Below are positions 43,746 through 55,614 of a stretch of 64,000 nt of DNA, piece by piece (within the stretch, counting starts at the first letter, position 1; every line of letters starts with the position of its first letter). The position numbers and the translations under genes are program-made. The stretch lies in the NCBI GenBank assembly GCA_003255065.1, contig QAOA01002720.1, positions 33,971-97,970 of the forward strand. Direction: 5' to 3'. This DNA comes from Cercis canadensis. Taxonomy: Eukaryota > Streptophyta > Magnoliopsida > Fabales > Fabaceae. The notes under the pieces are model-generated. The model was not told the origin of the DNA. It saw nothing but the letters and a program-made list of their open reading frames with translations, and did not search any database.

Positions 43746-45149
43746 TCAAACAAATAGCTCCCAATTATCTCCAACAACATCCCAATTTTTTGTGTCTCCC
43801 ATTAAATATTTGTCACTTTTCCTTGACAAAAGACGAAGATTTGTATGAACAAATACTAAACCCTTAGCTCTTTGAGCATTCATAAAGTTTCTCTTCATTG
43901 AATGGATAAAGGAGTATGTACTCCAATCTCTTTCACAGCAAGATGATGAACATGGTTGGCCAAGAAGCTTTAAAGCAAGTGCTTGGAGTAAAGGGGCAGC
44001 AGCCCCATAGTTATTCCACCAAACTTTTGGTTCCAATCTTCCTCTATCTTTAATGGATTGAGGGCAAGAAAAATCTCCAATGTTTCTAGAGAAATTAGAG
44101 AACTCATTATGCACCCTTGTTAAATGCTCATCACTTTGAAAGTACCTATTGAAAGACCTATTCCTCTCTTTAGATATTTCATCGTCCCGATGTGGAGCAA
44201 CTCTGAATATATGGAGAAAAAAATTGAATCCATATATCTCAATGCTTAAATATAAAAATAAAAAAAAAAGTTTAAGAAATTAAATGAACATTGATTTAAA
44301 AGAAATGATATAGTCAACCTTATGCCACCAAACTTCATGCAAAAGAGTTCATCGCACATATCCAGCCTTTCCAACATCATCATCTTTATAAGTAGTCAAT
44401 TGATCACTAATGACCATGTTCTGGAGATAATGCTTTATGAGCTTTAACCTTTTGAGCATCACAATGGTTGAAGCAAATCTTGTTTCAGCAATGGCTAGCA
44501 ATTTCAAAGGCATAAATGCATTAAATATGGATAGCCTCTTTGAATGATTCATGATAAACTTCCTAATAAACATAGCATCCTCACTAACTTGAGTGATCCA
44601 ATCACATAGATTATAAGCATTCTCATTTTTCTCTGTGTTTTTAGAAGCACAAATATTCTTCAACGCAAGATTTAATGTATGCACCACACAAGGGGTCCAA
44701 AATATGGATGAATATTTAGCTTAAATAATTAAACCAGCAGCCTTACAAACAAGGGCATTGTCAGTGATAATTTGCACCACATTGTTTAGGCCAACCTCCT
44801 GGACTACAGATCTCATCAATTAAGCAATATAATTTTTATCTTTATATTCTGTAGAACCATTAATAACTCTAAAAAACATAGGACCACCATCAGAAGCAAC
44901 CATAAAATTAATTAGTGGCCTCCTTTGAACATCAATCCAACCATCACTCACTATACTTAACCGCTTCTCCTTCCAAGTCTCTTTAATTGGTAGCATTAAT
45001 CTCTCAACATTTTCCCTCTCTCTTTGCAACAAAGTAGTTCTCAATGCATTATAACCAGGAGGCGTAAAACCAGAAATAATGTTATTTGCCCACATTTGAA
45101 ATGCATTTATGTAATGAGGATTACGTGCAAGATTAAAAGATAAATTGTT
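43746..45149 (-). pseudogene. hAT-family transposase, decayed and N-terminally truncated
   Basis: Minus strand. The DUF659-type region has LPIKETWKEKRLSIVSDGW and RRPLINFMVAS. The middle region has ITDNALVCKAAG and TPCVVHTLNLALKNIC. The C-terminal hAT dimerisation region has KVWWNNYGAAAPLLQALALK, LLGQPCSSSCCERDWSTYSF and IHSMKRN. A probable intron lies at about 44220-44330. Stops and frameshifts (for example at 44718 and before 44349) disable it. The BED zinc-finger end is missing because the 3' LTR of element B begins at 45150 and interrupts the gene. The host element would move by cut-and-paste. Confidence 0.85.
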
Positions 45150-47455
45150 GTAAGAAATCATAACGCAAGTGCACGTTATCGTTTCCAAGTAATAAAATAA
45201 GAGTGAGTTATCGTTCCCACAAGGACTAATGTTATCAACTACCGAAATTGGGTTAATCTCAATTTTATATAATCAACGAGTATGGAGAAATTGTAAGAAT
45301 AAACTAATTTAAACTGAAAGTAAATAAAAACAGATAAAAATCAAGAATTAATCTAGAGATAAATATCTAGGGCACGAGTATAAGTGAACACGGCCTGAAG
45401 AATAGTGAACACGGCCGTGTCTGAGGCTATGTTTGAAGTCTAGAAAAGGTAACTTAAGTGACACGCCTAACAACCATAAGTGAATACGGCTGTGTTCGAG
45501 CTTCTGAAGGTGAAACACTTGAATTCAAAGTAGTATATATATGCACCTAAGAGGGGAAGTAAGGGAGCTCCATCTTTTGGACATCAAGAGGCAAATATCA
45601 GAGCCAGAGGTGGTAGCCCAACCTTAGAGGGTTAGAGAAGAGCAAGATAGAAGATCAAACCCTTGAAGAAATTCATGAGAATGAGTTTTTTTGATTCTAT
45701 CTTGTCTTCTCTGTATTCTTTTGATTTAGATTTTATCAAGAACTAAATTGTAAAGGTTTAGATAAGATGAATCCTAGAACTACATCTGCATTCTTCTCCC
45801 TTTGGTTTAATGAGAATGTACCTTCCATTTCTTAGAATTGTCTATGATTATTATTTGTGTTAAGTTGACGTATCATGTCATTGATTTAACACCAGATTTT
45901 AGTTTATAGATTGAGAAATTGTAAATTGAACAAGATCACTTGTAGGCAATAGGATTTGCTTGGAATCAATAGAGATAGGATCACATAAGTCTTCTGATTT
46001 GAGTCAATGTACTAAAGGGAATTCATAGAACACGAGCTAATGCATTCTTTGGGGTTTTGATTAGGAAGAGATTTCAGTCAATCAACCTAGGAATAGATGT
46101 CATATTGCTTGAGAGAGAATAAGATATAATTCAGGAATTTTCATCAGTCTAAGTAAAGAATTGGTGATCATTGAGTTAAAGATAAAAGTGTAGTGTTTGT
46201 TCTAGGGGGATTCTTATCTAGACATGTCATTCTCAATTGATAAATCTATCAAATTCGTTGTTATTATTTTCTTGTCTTGTTTATATTAGTTTAGATTAAG
46301 TAGTTCTTCGATTAATCAACAATTATGATATTAGATAATAGAAAAATGATTACTACTAATAGCTATAGTTCCTCGTGGGAATGATATCCGTACTCGATTA
46401 AGCTATTCTACAAAATGATAGGTACACTTGCCTAGAGTGATTGTAGTATTGATTTAATTGAATACAATTCTAAAAGAAACATCAAAGGTATATCCCTATC
46501 CTACATGTAACATATGTTCTTAATCCCTATGATCTTTAATTACAAATTACCTCCCAGTCTCATTGTAATTGTCTAATTAACTAATTGGTGATCAAACAAT
46601 TAGAAGCATGAAGATTTGAGAAGAAGAAGACAATTTAATAAAGGAGTTCTTGAATTAAAGAAATAGAAAATAACAAATCTTCCTAGCTAGGCTATATCAT
46701 AGCCCTAGAAGGGAATTTAGTTCATAGCAAAAAGGAAGTACATGATAAAGTAAAATTCAGTCATAGTTGAAAGAGCAGAAGAATAAAACTTTGTGATGCC
46801 GATCGAATTAGCTCCCAAAATATTATCTTCAATCCTTGTTTTTGCTCTCCTTCTTGTCTCTGAAAGGTCCAGAATAGAATCCCTTTAGAATTCCTAAAAA
46901 GCCTTATTTATACCCCTTAACAAAAGCCCTAAAAAGACTAAGAATTAAAGCCACGCCTTAAGAAGTTTGGCACAGGCGCTGTGACTCTAATTTCCTAGGG
47001 CTACTGCCCTGGCACTATGTATAAAGTGCCAGATTTTTAGCAAATGGGCGTTGCGGCTCTAGTTTATAAGGGTTGCAGTGCTGCGTCTCAGATACTTGAT
47101 GGCTAAAATGCAAGGTTTGAGCGTTGCAACCCTAATTTCTTAAGGCTGCGGCGCTTGGTCTCTAGAATGGAGGTTGGAAATCTATTCATGTGCGTTGCAG
47201 CTCTGTCTTTCCATGGCTGAGCTCTTGCTCATTGTCAAGTCCTTTAATTTCTATGCTCCAGGGGCTGCAGCCCTTACTCTCTGTCCTAATTTTTCCCAAA
47301 TTTCCATTTCTTCACTTGAAAACAAGAAACTTGTGTTTTTCCATTTAAACCTACAATTTAACATAAATAACTCATTAGATGGAAATAAATCTCAATAAAC
47401 AACCAAATAATTAAGTAAAAGATACCTAAACAGTGGATATAAAATCCACTCAACA
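45150..47455 (-). repeat. 3' LTR of element B
   Basis: The plus-strand left end TGTAAGAAATCATAACGCAA aligns with TGTGAAAATCCTAAAACAAG at 55615 in the other LTR. The other end is CACTCAACA (minus-strand TGTTGAGTGG) next to a polypurine tract. Shared landmarks with the 5' LTR include CCAAGTAATAA and GGCTAYATCATAGCCCTAGA. A foreign LTR fragment occupies 45373-46484. 46960-47290 carries repeated GC-rich words of the GGCTGCGGCGC type. The ORF at 47174 is not a gene. Confidence 0.75.
45373..46484 (+). repeat. LTR fragment of another Athila-like family nested in the 3' LTR of B
   Basis: Similarity between the two LTRs of B is interrupted after CTAGGG (45372) and resumes near GGTATATCCCTATCC (46487). 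The inserted piece contains AACACGGCCGTGTC near 45412 and GGTACACTTGCCTAGAG near 46424, as at the ends of Athila A type LTRs, in plus orientation. Exact ends and target duplication were not resolved. Part of the host LTR is missing. Confidence 0.55.
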
Positions 47456-47472
47456 AATACCCCAAAACTTAA
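47456..47472 (-). other. Polypurine tract of element B
   Basis: The minus strand reads GTTAAGTTTTGGGGTATT immediately before the TGTTGAG that starts the 3' LTR. Confidence 0.65.
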
Positions 47473-48490
47473 CATTTGCTAGTGCTCGAGCAAAGAAAAT
47501 AGATTCCACTTAAGAGCTAACTAAAGAATTAACACTTTTCTTACTCACCATATAGGCCTCAAAGAATTTTAGTTAACCACACTCTTAGAACATTTTCAAG
47601 ATGATATGCATGTGTCTATTTTCATCCCAAAGTTAATCTCGTCGCACTGGAATTCTGTGTGTGTGTGAGTATAGCCCTTGCTTACCCTACTTTCTGTACT
47701 TGAATCAAATTATGCAAACAAACTTCATAAACACATATTCTCCATTAGAATCTCATATGCTTGTTTTTCATGTCAATCTCCACTAATGTAGGCCAAACAA
47801 CATAGAGGATCAAAAGTTCATTTAGTTGGCTTGTAATGTGCGGCTAGTTTAAGGGCAGGATAAGAGATACAATATGGCTAAATTCACTTATCACACTAAT
47901 TTTACCTTCCCCACGCATAAACAGACTCCCGAACCTTCTCTGATTCATAGACCGATATTTTTTTATTATTATTTAATAAATAAAAAAAAAGGTTTTCCAA
48001 TTGTTCCCCGCTTTCNCTGCTTTCTTAATATAATTGGTGGCGACTCCAGAGTTTTCATTTCAAAAACTTAAATCTCTTTTTATTTCGCCATCCACGTCGT
48101 AGCAACTTTCGGGTACGTTGTGACAGGATAAGAGATATAATATGGCTAAATTCACTTATCACACTAATTCAGTTTAGAGCAAATCTTAAGAGCAACCATT
48201 GGTTCTTTCTTTGACTTCTAACTCCCCAAAACTTATTTTCATCATTACTTTGATATCCACCAACAAATTTTTTTTTCTATTTTGAGTTACTATGTCCCAA
48301 AATTCGTGCTTTTAAGAAATTTCTTTTCTTTTCATTGCACATTTCATTTCTTTACAACAGGAATGTAGCTCTTTGATTTTGGTGGCAACATTGCATTGGC
48401 ATTTTTCTTTTCCTTTTCTCCATTCATTCTTCCCACTATTTCTAGCTCTAGATGCTCTTTAACTGAATAAGCTCTAAATGAGAGGTACAG

Positions 48491-48525
<35 letters not shown>

Positions 48526-48669
48526 NCATCCAAAGGCTAAGGTTAATGTAGGTGACAAAGAAAAGGCTAATTTAAGCTCAAAGGGGTATGCTAGAGATCT
48601 AATCATCATTCAAAAGGTTGGCTAAAAAGGCCCAAACTAAACAAACATGACCTAAATCATATCCCTAAC
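47473..48669 (-). other. 3' UTR of element B, with a foreign LTR fragment and two gaps
   Basis: No gene. The segment CAGGATAAGAGATAYAATATG and its continuation (about 46 bp) occurs twice (47856-47901 and 48124-48169). It brackets 47902-48125, which has the hallmarks of a gypsy LTR 3' end (GACTCCCGAACC, TTGGTGGCGACTCC, CGTTGTGACA) and an N at 48016. A run of 35 A at 48491-48525 abuts an N at 48526. The flanking repeat is too long for a target duplication, so a mis-join is likely. Confidence 0.55.
48491..48525 (+). repeat. Poly(A) run ending at a gap
   Basis: 35 consecutive A followed by N at 48526. Homopolymers of this length commonly break assemblies. Confidence 0.9.
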
Positions 48670-51600
48670 ATTGTTGTTGATACCCAAATTTGCACTTATG
48701 GGTTTATTGGTTTTTTTATTCAAATGTCCCAGATATTACCAAAAAAATAAAAAGTAGAAAGAATAAATACAAATCAATTTGGTTATAGAGTATATTTTCT
48801 ATTTTTTCAAAGTAAAAGATATTGTCCAAAAAATGATAAAAGAGATCAAAGTGCAGCAAAAACAATCTTTGGCATTTTCTGCTAGCCAGCTCCATTGCCA
48901 CTGCAGGATGATACCACCCATTTGAAAACTGGTCATTCTTGCCTCATATGACTACACAACCTGCAAATGGGAGAAGTTTAGTTTAGCAACTAACTCCAAC
49001 CCTTGACTATAAAAAGCTCCAAGCAGATACAGAGAAAAGACAGGAAGATACATAGAGAGAATTGAAACTCTGAAGCAAAATAGAGAGAAATTGGAGAGAA
49101 AGAGAGAAGCAATAGAGAAAATTCCAAAATTTGGGAAGCGCAGCAACACTCACTGAGTGAACCAAACAACAACATTCACATCAACGTTCAGTTCAGGTAC
49201 CAATTTTATCCCATTTTTTTTTCTTTGTTAAATTTCCATTTTTTGTTGCACAACACACATCACACACGACATATTTTTGTCACATTTCACCTTCTTTTTT
49301 TTTAATAGAGGAACCAAAAATTTTATTCAAACAAAAATATCAAGACTGAAAGAGAAGTCAACCCATTCCCATTCTCTTCTTCTCAAGCAAGCAGAGAAGG
49401 AGAACTAATGTTTCAACTACCCAAAAATCAATTCCACCGAGCCCACCCCCAAATCCACCTTTTTTAGTAAAATAGAATGAAACCTAGAAATATTCTTAGG
49501 GCTTATGCATGAAATCAGAGGTAAAGCACAATAAAAACTCAGTTAGAAAGAAGGAAACCGAGTTATAGGGAGTGGCCGAGTTAGAGAGAGGGAGAGACCC
49601 ATTTTCTAGAGAGAGAAGTCCCCTTTTAGAGAGAGAAACCGAATTAGACACTAGAAAGAGAGAGAATCAGTTTCCCTTTGCCAAATCAAGTCAACCCCGA
49701 ACCCATCTTCTTCATTTTTAGAGAGAGACCCTTTTTGCTAGAGAGAGAAGCGAAACTTAGAGAGAGAGGCGGAGTTTCGAAGAGGAATCAAAGAAATTTT
49801 GAGAGAAAGAATGAAATGGAGGAAGAGATTCTTACTTGGGCACACTAGTTTGATGAGTTAGAACCGATTTTGTTGAACCCCAAAGCCAAGAGGTGAGGTC
49901 CTACGTTTTTCCCTTTGTTCCCTGTCTCTCCTCTCTATTCTTCTCGCATGTCTCTATTTGGTCTTGTTTCTAATTTCTTTCTTTTAAAGTTTATTTACCA
50001 AGTCTTCCTTTTAGTGTATGTGTGGGTCTTTTATTGTTAAAGGCATGAGAATTTTGTGTTAACCAAAATGGGTCATTTGTTTCTTTGTTTAGGCTCTTTT
50101 TTTATTTGATTTGGGTTTTATAGTGTTTTGGTTTGGGTTTGTTATTTATTTGGGTTGATGTGGTTCAAATTTCGTGGGCCTAGTAAAGCTTTTGTTTTAT
50201 TTTTGCTTCTTTGTTTCTTTGTTGGCATATTAGTTTAGGCTGGACCTTTGATGACCTTTTGTTATATTTGTGTTTAATTTGGACCTTTGTTTTCTATATG
50301 GGCCGAAGTGGCCAATCCATGGGCTAGCTTCTCCTTCTTTTACTTTGATGGTGGGTTTAAGTCCTGATGGGCCATCTGCTATTTGTTTAGGCTTTGTTAT
50401 TGTTGGATTGGGTTTATTTCTTTTGGGTTCATGTGAGCTGGTCCATTTCGTTTTGGGCTTATGTATTTATTTGATTAGGCCCATGAATTGGGCTAGTAGC
50501 CCAACTTGTTTTTTTTTTTATTATCTTATTAGCTTTTTGTTATAGTATTATTTAATTTGGGTTAGTCCATTTATGTGTTTCATTTCATTTCTTTATTTGT
50601 TGGATTAAAAGTTTGTCATTTTTTTTGGGCTAGGTTTCACTAATTTTGTCTTAGGGTTATAGTGTTCAATATTTTTTATTCATTTCTTTTCTTTTGGAAC
50701 CCCTCTATTTAGGACTTATGTTTTGTTTTTAGGTTATTCTTATTTATTCATTTTTAGTTGTTCTTCATATATTCTTGTTTTCATTTTTATTTTATCCTAA
50801 TCAGTGGCACTAATTTATTTCATCTTATTCACTTTACATGTTTCATACATTTCACATTATATTTAATCATTGTAAATAAAATTAAAATCTAACAACGGAT
50901 TAATTTAGGAAATAATTGTGTTGACAATCTTTCCTAATGTTCCTGAGGTGAGAGATAAATTTCTTAGTTATGCCAGAGGTACTGGAGTGACCAATGAAAT
51001 TCCCGATATTGCCTTGATTATATTAATTATCGTAATTTTTGACATTTTATGTTATATTTTTATCTCATTTTATGCTGGAATAAGATTACCAACGAGAGAA
51101 TAATCAAAATTAGTCATAATGATGGCGACATTTTGACATTCTGGAGATAAAGGGATTTCTCTAGTTTTGCTAAAGGTGCTGGCAGGGCTTGAGGCTAACT
51201 CCTGATAAAAATATTTTCTATGCATAATTCTCCAAAAAAAAAAAAAATACATTCTTTATACATAATATCGTACTTTTATTTACCTAAAAATGTGGATTAA
51301 AAGTGCTGATGAGGGAATAATTGAGGATAGTTGTGCTGATAGTGACTCCTTAACATTCCAAAGGTGAGAAGTGTCCCTTTAGCCTTTCCAGATGTACTGG
51401 TGGACTAAAGAAAGAACTTTAATAAAAAAACACTTTGCCACAAATCTCAAACTCATTTTTCTAATATCCTTAATAAATTGCATTTCATACATTTTCTAGT
51501 TATTATTCAAATAATAAAAATGTTAAAACTTGCTTACGACATAATAGATTAGGAGAGGATTGTAATGACAATCACGAACTCTACCTAATAGTCTTGAGGC

Positions 51601-51974
51601 ATACTTTCAAGTTTCGCCAAAAGGACTGGCAGGACCTAACAAAGCATTACTTTATCTTAAACACACTGTTAGGACCAATTTAATTCATTTTAAGAGATAA
51701 CAAAAGATTAAATAGGTAACCGTTCTAAGAACGGACGTTGTAAGGTGCTAATACCTTCCCTACACGAAATCAACCCCCGAATCCAAACTCTAAAAACGTA
51801 GACCTTTCTTTTTTTAGTTGTCAAAGCGCACCATTTCATTTGTTTAAAAATGGAATAAAATAATTGGTGGTGACTCCATTCATTTGCATCATATCATATA
51901 CGCTAACTTTTATTTTTCTTATGGGGGTTTTGCCGCTCCGCATCGCGCCCTAAAAGGGACGTTGCGACAATTGT
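48670..51974 (+). repeat. 3.3-kb solo LTR of a large Ty3/gypsy family, with 5-bp target duplication
   Basis: The LTR runs 48675-51969 from TGTTGATACCC to GGGACGTTGCGACA, flanked by ATTGT on both sides (48670-48674 and 51970-51974). TATAAAAAG near 49007 and GA-rich leader sequence (49040-49830) fit a promoter with a transcript start in plus orientation. The 3' part holds GGTGCTAATACCTTCCCT-like and TTGGTGGTGACTCC motifs common in long plant gypsy LTRs of the Tat/Ogre or Tekay type; I cannot decide which. There is no internal domain. Small ORFs inside it (such as 50270-50545) are not genes. Confidence 0.88.
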
Positions 51975-53005
51975 ACAGCCTAGGATTTCGCCTTGACTGA
52001 CAATCAAGCAAGTTCTAGTGTTCGTGAGATTTTGAAATGGCTTAATTCACATAATCATCTTTAAGCAATGCATATTTCAAGCAAACAGGGTTATGTGCTT
52101 AGTGATTAAGTAAATTTCAATCAAACAAGAATTAACTCCGAAGTTTCTCAGACACATAAACATAGCATCTATCATTTTTCTAGAGCTGTAATCAAGAGAA
52201 CTTTCAATTTTATCATAGGCCCAAGGTTTTTCAGATTTTTTTTTTGAAAAGATAAAACAATAAGCACCCTAAAGTCTACAGGCCAAAAATAAATAAAATC
52301 CCACACCCCCAAACTTAAGATAAAACATTGTCCCCAATGTTTAAATGACAAAAAGAAAGGTCGAGTGAGACTTCCTTGAATTAGTGGTGGGTCATGTGGT
52401 GTCATCGTCCGCCTGCAGAGTTGGGGTTTTAGGAGCATGTGGCATGGTGGGGACGGGCCCAGGGCTGAGTGTGCATTGGCTCATGAGTTGGTTGAGTGCT
52501 TGGGTTTGGAATTGCATGAAGTTGTCCACCATTGGGACCCAAACACACCTTTTGGGTGTTTTTTTATAAAAGATTTTGATGTGGAGGGTGTGGGCGCCGC
52601 GGCGCTATGAGGACCGTAGCTTTTGCTCTTGGTGAATTTGCACAATCTTAAAGTGCCCAGGTGTTGTGGCTCTTAATGTTGGGGGCTGCGGCACTGGTTC
52701 TCTAGCTTTTAAGGGTTGCGGCACTGATGTGTCTTTGTCCAAATTGAAAATTTGATCCCTTTAATCCTTGACAAAGATGATTGTACGTCCGAAACAACAT
52801 TAGTAAGCAATTTTACTCCAAAAAGTGAAGTGGTACCTTGCAAGAAAAGAGACACCCATCATTGAAGCACACTAGCAATCTAAATCAAATTAACTAAACA
52901 AAACATAAGAAGGAATAAAATTAAAAGAATGTACTAAAAGCACTTGGGTTGCCTCCCAATTAGTGCTAAATTTATAGTCTTTAGCCGAACTATCTCTGAA
53001 ATGAC
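51975..53005 (-). other. Non-coding 3' region of element B
   Basis: Continuation of element B's internal non-coding part after the solo LTR. It has CCCCCAAACTTAAG near 52305, repeated GC-rich words (GGGCTGCGGCACTGGTTCTC near 52683, GGGTTGCGGCACTG near 52710), and the conserved CTTGGGTTGCCTCCCAATTAG near 52943 just beyond the coding end. No RT, RNase H or integrase similarity. Confidence 0.6.
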
Positions 53006-53830
53006 TTAACCAGGATCAAAACTAGTAGTGGAGGACAATTTTACTCCACTATTTCTTTGAGCTTTGGATTGTTGGTTAGTCTCTTTTAAGCTCCAAACTT
53101 TGTTTCCATCTCCAAAACAAGCATATTTTTTTAGATGCTCCAAAAGAATCTTTTGGAATGACGGCTTCTTCTTCTTCTTATTTTTCTTATGAGACTCTGT
53201 TATAGGCACCAGTCTAGCCATTGGCTTCTTGGGGATTTTATCATCTTGGACCTCTACATCAGGAGGCTTTTCCTTATTTACCATCCCCATGGTGCGAGCT
53301 TTAATATTATTGCTTCCATTTATAGTGTCAATTTTACAACAGACACTCAATTCTTCCAGATGCCTTATTTCTTTGAAAACCTTGAAGGACACTTGATCAC
53401 CTTGCACTCTCAGAGTAAGTTGGCCCTTTTGCACATCAATAAGAGCTTTCCCAGTTGCTAAAAATGGACGACCAAGAATGAATGGGATTTCTTGGTCCTC
53501 CTCCATGTCAACCACAACGAAGTTCGTTGGGAAGATGAACTTGTCCACTTTCACCAATACATCCTCTAGGATTCCCCTTGGATACTTGATTGATCTATCC
53601 ACCAATGTCAAGGAGATGGAGGTTGGCTTGACTTCTCTAATACCTAATTTCCTAAAAACAGAAAGAGGCATAAGGTTAATACTAGCACCAAGATCACAAA
53701 GTGCCTTACTGAAAGATACATTGCCAATAGAACAAGGAATATTGAAACTCCCTGGATCTGTTAATTTTGGTGGCAATTTCTTTTGTAAGATTGCACTGCA
53801 CTCCTCAGTAAGTGCCACAGTCTCATAATC
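53006..53830 (-). pseudogene. Element B aspartic protease region
   Basis: An open minus-strand frame of 270 codons. The retropepsin motif ALCDLGASINLMPLSVF has the catalytic Asp, followed by YPRGILEDVLVKVDKFIFP and EIPFILGRPFLATGKALIDV. A Lys-rich tail (KKNKKKKKPSFQ) ends at SFDPG and a stop, where an autonomous Athila would continue into RT. It is joined to Gag through a run of ten A near 53850 in which one extra base shifts the frame. This is the best-preserved protein domain of the element. Confidence 0.85.
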
Positions 53831-53832
53831 CT

Positions 53833-55469
53833 CTAGCTTTTTTTTTTATTGGAGAGAATCTCCTTCATAAATTTCACATAGCTAGGCATTTGCTCCAAAG
53901 CATCTGCAAATGGGATGTTGATGTGCAGCTTCTTGAGCACCTCCAAAAATTTTGAAAATTGATTATCCAGCTTTTTCTTCTTAAATCTCTGAGGGAATGG
54001 AAAAGGTGGAACATATGGTGGAGGATTTTCTGGGAATAACTTAGATGTCTTCTCCACAGATTTCATAAGTGGTTCCATTGGGTTGCCTTGTTTTGCCTCA
54101 GGCTCAACTGACTTAATTGGCACCCTCGTTGCAACTTCATATGGTTCATCTAAGGTCTTGCCATTACGAAGAGTAATAGCCATGACATGCTCTTTAGGAT
54201 TCACCTCTGTATCGCTCGGCAAAGAACCATGTTGTCTGGTGCTAAGTATGCTAGATAATTGACCCACTTGTACTTTCAGGTTTTGAATTGAGACATCTAT
54301 TCTTGCCATAAACTGACTGGTGTTTATTGTTAATTGGGCAAGAGCATCTTCCAAATAAACCTTAGCTGGTGGTGGTTGATCTTGCAATGGTGCCTGAGTA
54401 GAATTCTGATTGTTTCTCCAAGAAAAATTCTGGTGATTTCTCCATCCCGGATTGTATGTGTTGGAGTACAGGTTGTTCTGCCTACTTAGGTTCCCTACAA
54501 AGTGTGCTTCCTCTGACTGAGATGAAGAGAATGGATTGCCAACTTGGCAATTCGAGCTAGCATGAGGACTGCCACAATTATCACAATTCTCAGGAGGGGA
54601 CTGAATGGCGTTGACATTCTGGATAGTTAACTGCTTACCTAGAGAATCAATTTTAGCAGATAAGGCGGTGAAAACAACAACCTCATGAACCCCAAGTACC
54701 TTTTGTGAAGTGGACCTCTCAGTTGGCCACTAATAGGTATTAGCAGCCATCTCCTCTAACAATTCCTTGGCATCCTCATATGTCTTGCTCATTAAGGACG
54801 CACCAGCAGCAGGGTCAACTAGTGTCTTAGTTGAACTCAGCAACCCATTGTAAAAGGTTTGTAGCTGCAACCAATCAGGAAGTCTGTGGTAGGGGCATCT
54901 TCGAAGTAACTCTTTGTACCTTTCCCATGCCTCCTGAAAGAACTCATTCTCCTGTTGATAAACTGTAGTGATGTGATTTCGCAGCCTGGCAATCTTAGTA
55001 GGTGGGAAGAACTTGGCTAGGAATTTTTGTGCCAAAATTTCCCAGGTGGTGATGGTCCCCATTGGCAGCGACTGTAGCCAAGACTTAGCTTTATCCTGTA
55101 GTGAGAATGGGGAAAGTCTTTGGCGAATAGCATCATTGTGCTTGAAAGTATCACATATCTCCAAGAACCCGGCGATGTGAGCATGAGGATCTTCGTTCAC
55201 TAAGCCACTGAATTGGGTTGACTAGACCATATGAATTACCGCTGGTTTAATCTCAAAAGCATTGGCTTGGATAACTGGTCGCCTTATACCAGAGCAGGTA
55301 TCTGTGATTGAAGGTAAGGCATAGTCACGGAGTGCTTTTGGAGGATTGTCTTCCACCATTGTGTCTGCAAAATTCTGGGGGACTCTCTTCTCGCCTTTCT
55401 ATTCTTTCGACAGGTCTTCTCTATCTCATAATCAAATGGGATTAGGGAGCTACTTCCAGATTTTCTCAT
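53833..55469 (-). pseudogene. Element B Gag
   Basis: The start is at ATG 55469 (MRKSGSSSLIPFDYEIEK). A one-base shift occurs near 55360, then [96 protein letters not shown], a zinc knuckle CDNCGSPHASSNC, and KEHVMAITLRNGK. After the early shift all is in one frame with two stops, both TAG in place of Gln (near 55229 and 54730-54732). The capsid and zinc knuckle are otherwise well kept, which suggests a fairly recent loss of function. Confidence 0.88.
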
Positions 55470-55587
55470 ACACCAAGAAGAAACCTCTTACAAATATCAG
55501 AAAGTAAATCACTTAAATAAATCTATGAAAAATAAATGATTAGACTAAAATCAAGATTATTGAGTATCAATATTGATAGCAAATTAG

Positions 55588-55605
55588 TCCCTGGCAACGG
55601 CGCCA
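55588..55605 (-). other. tRNA-Asp primer-binding site of element B
   Basis: Plus-strand TCCCTGGCAACGGCGCCA differs from the tRNA-Asp 3' end at one position. The LTR starts ten bases further at 55615. Confidence 0.88.
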
Positions 55606-55614
55606 AAAGCTTCT

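Noticed and set aside
48491..48525. Poly(A) tail of a processed retrogene
   Set aside because: It abuts an assembly gap and no coding sequence precedes it; it is more likely a homopolymer that stopped assembly.
50270..50545. 91-codon hydrophobic ORF
   Set aside because: Lies inside the 3.3-kb solo LTR; composition reflects T-rich LTR sequence.
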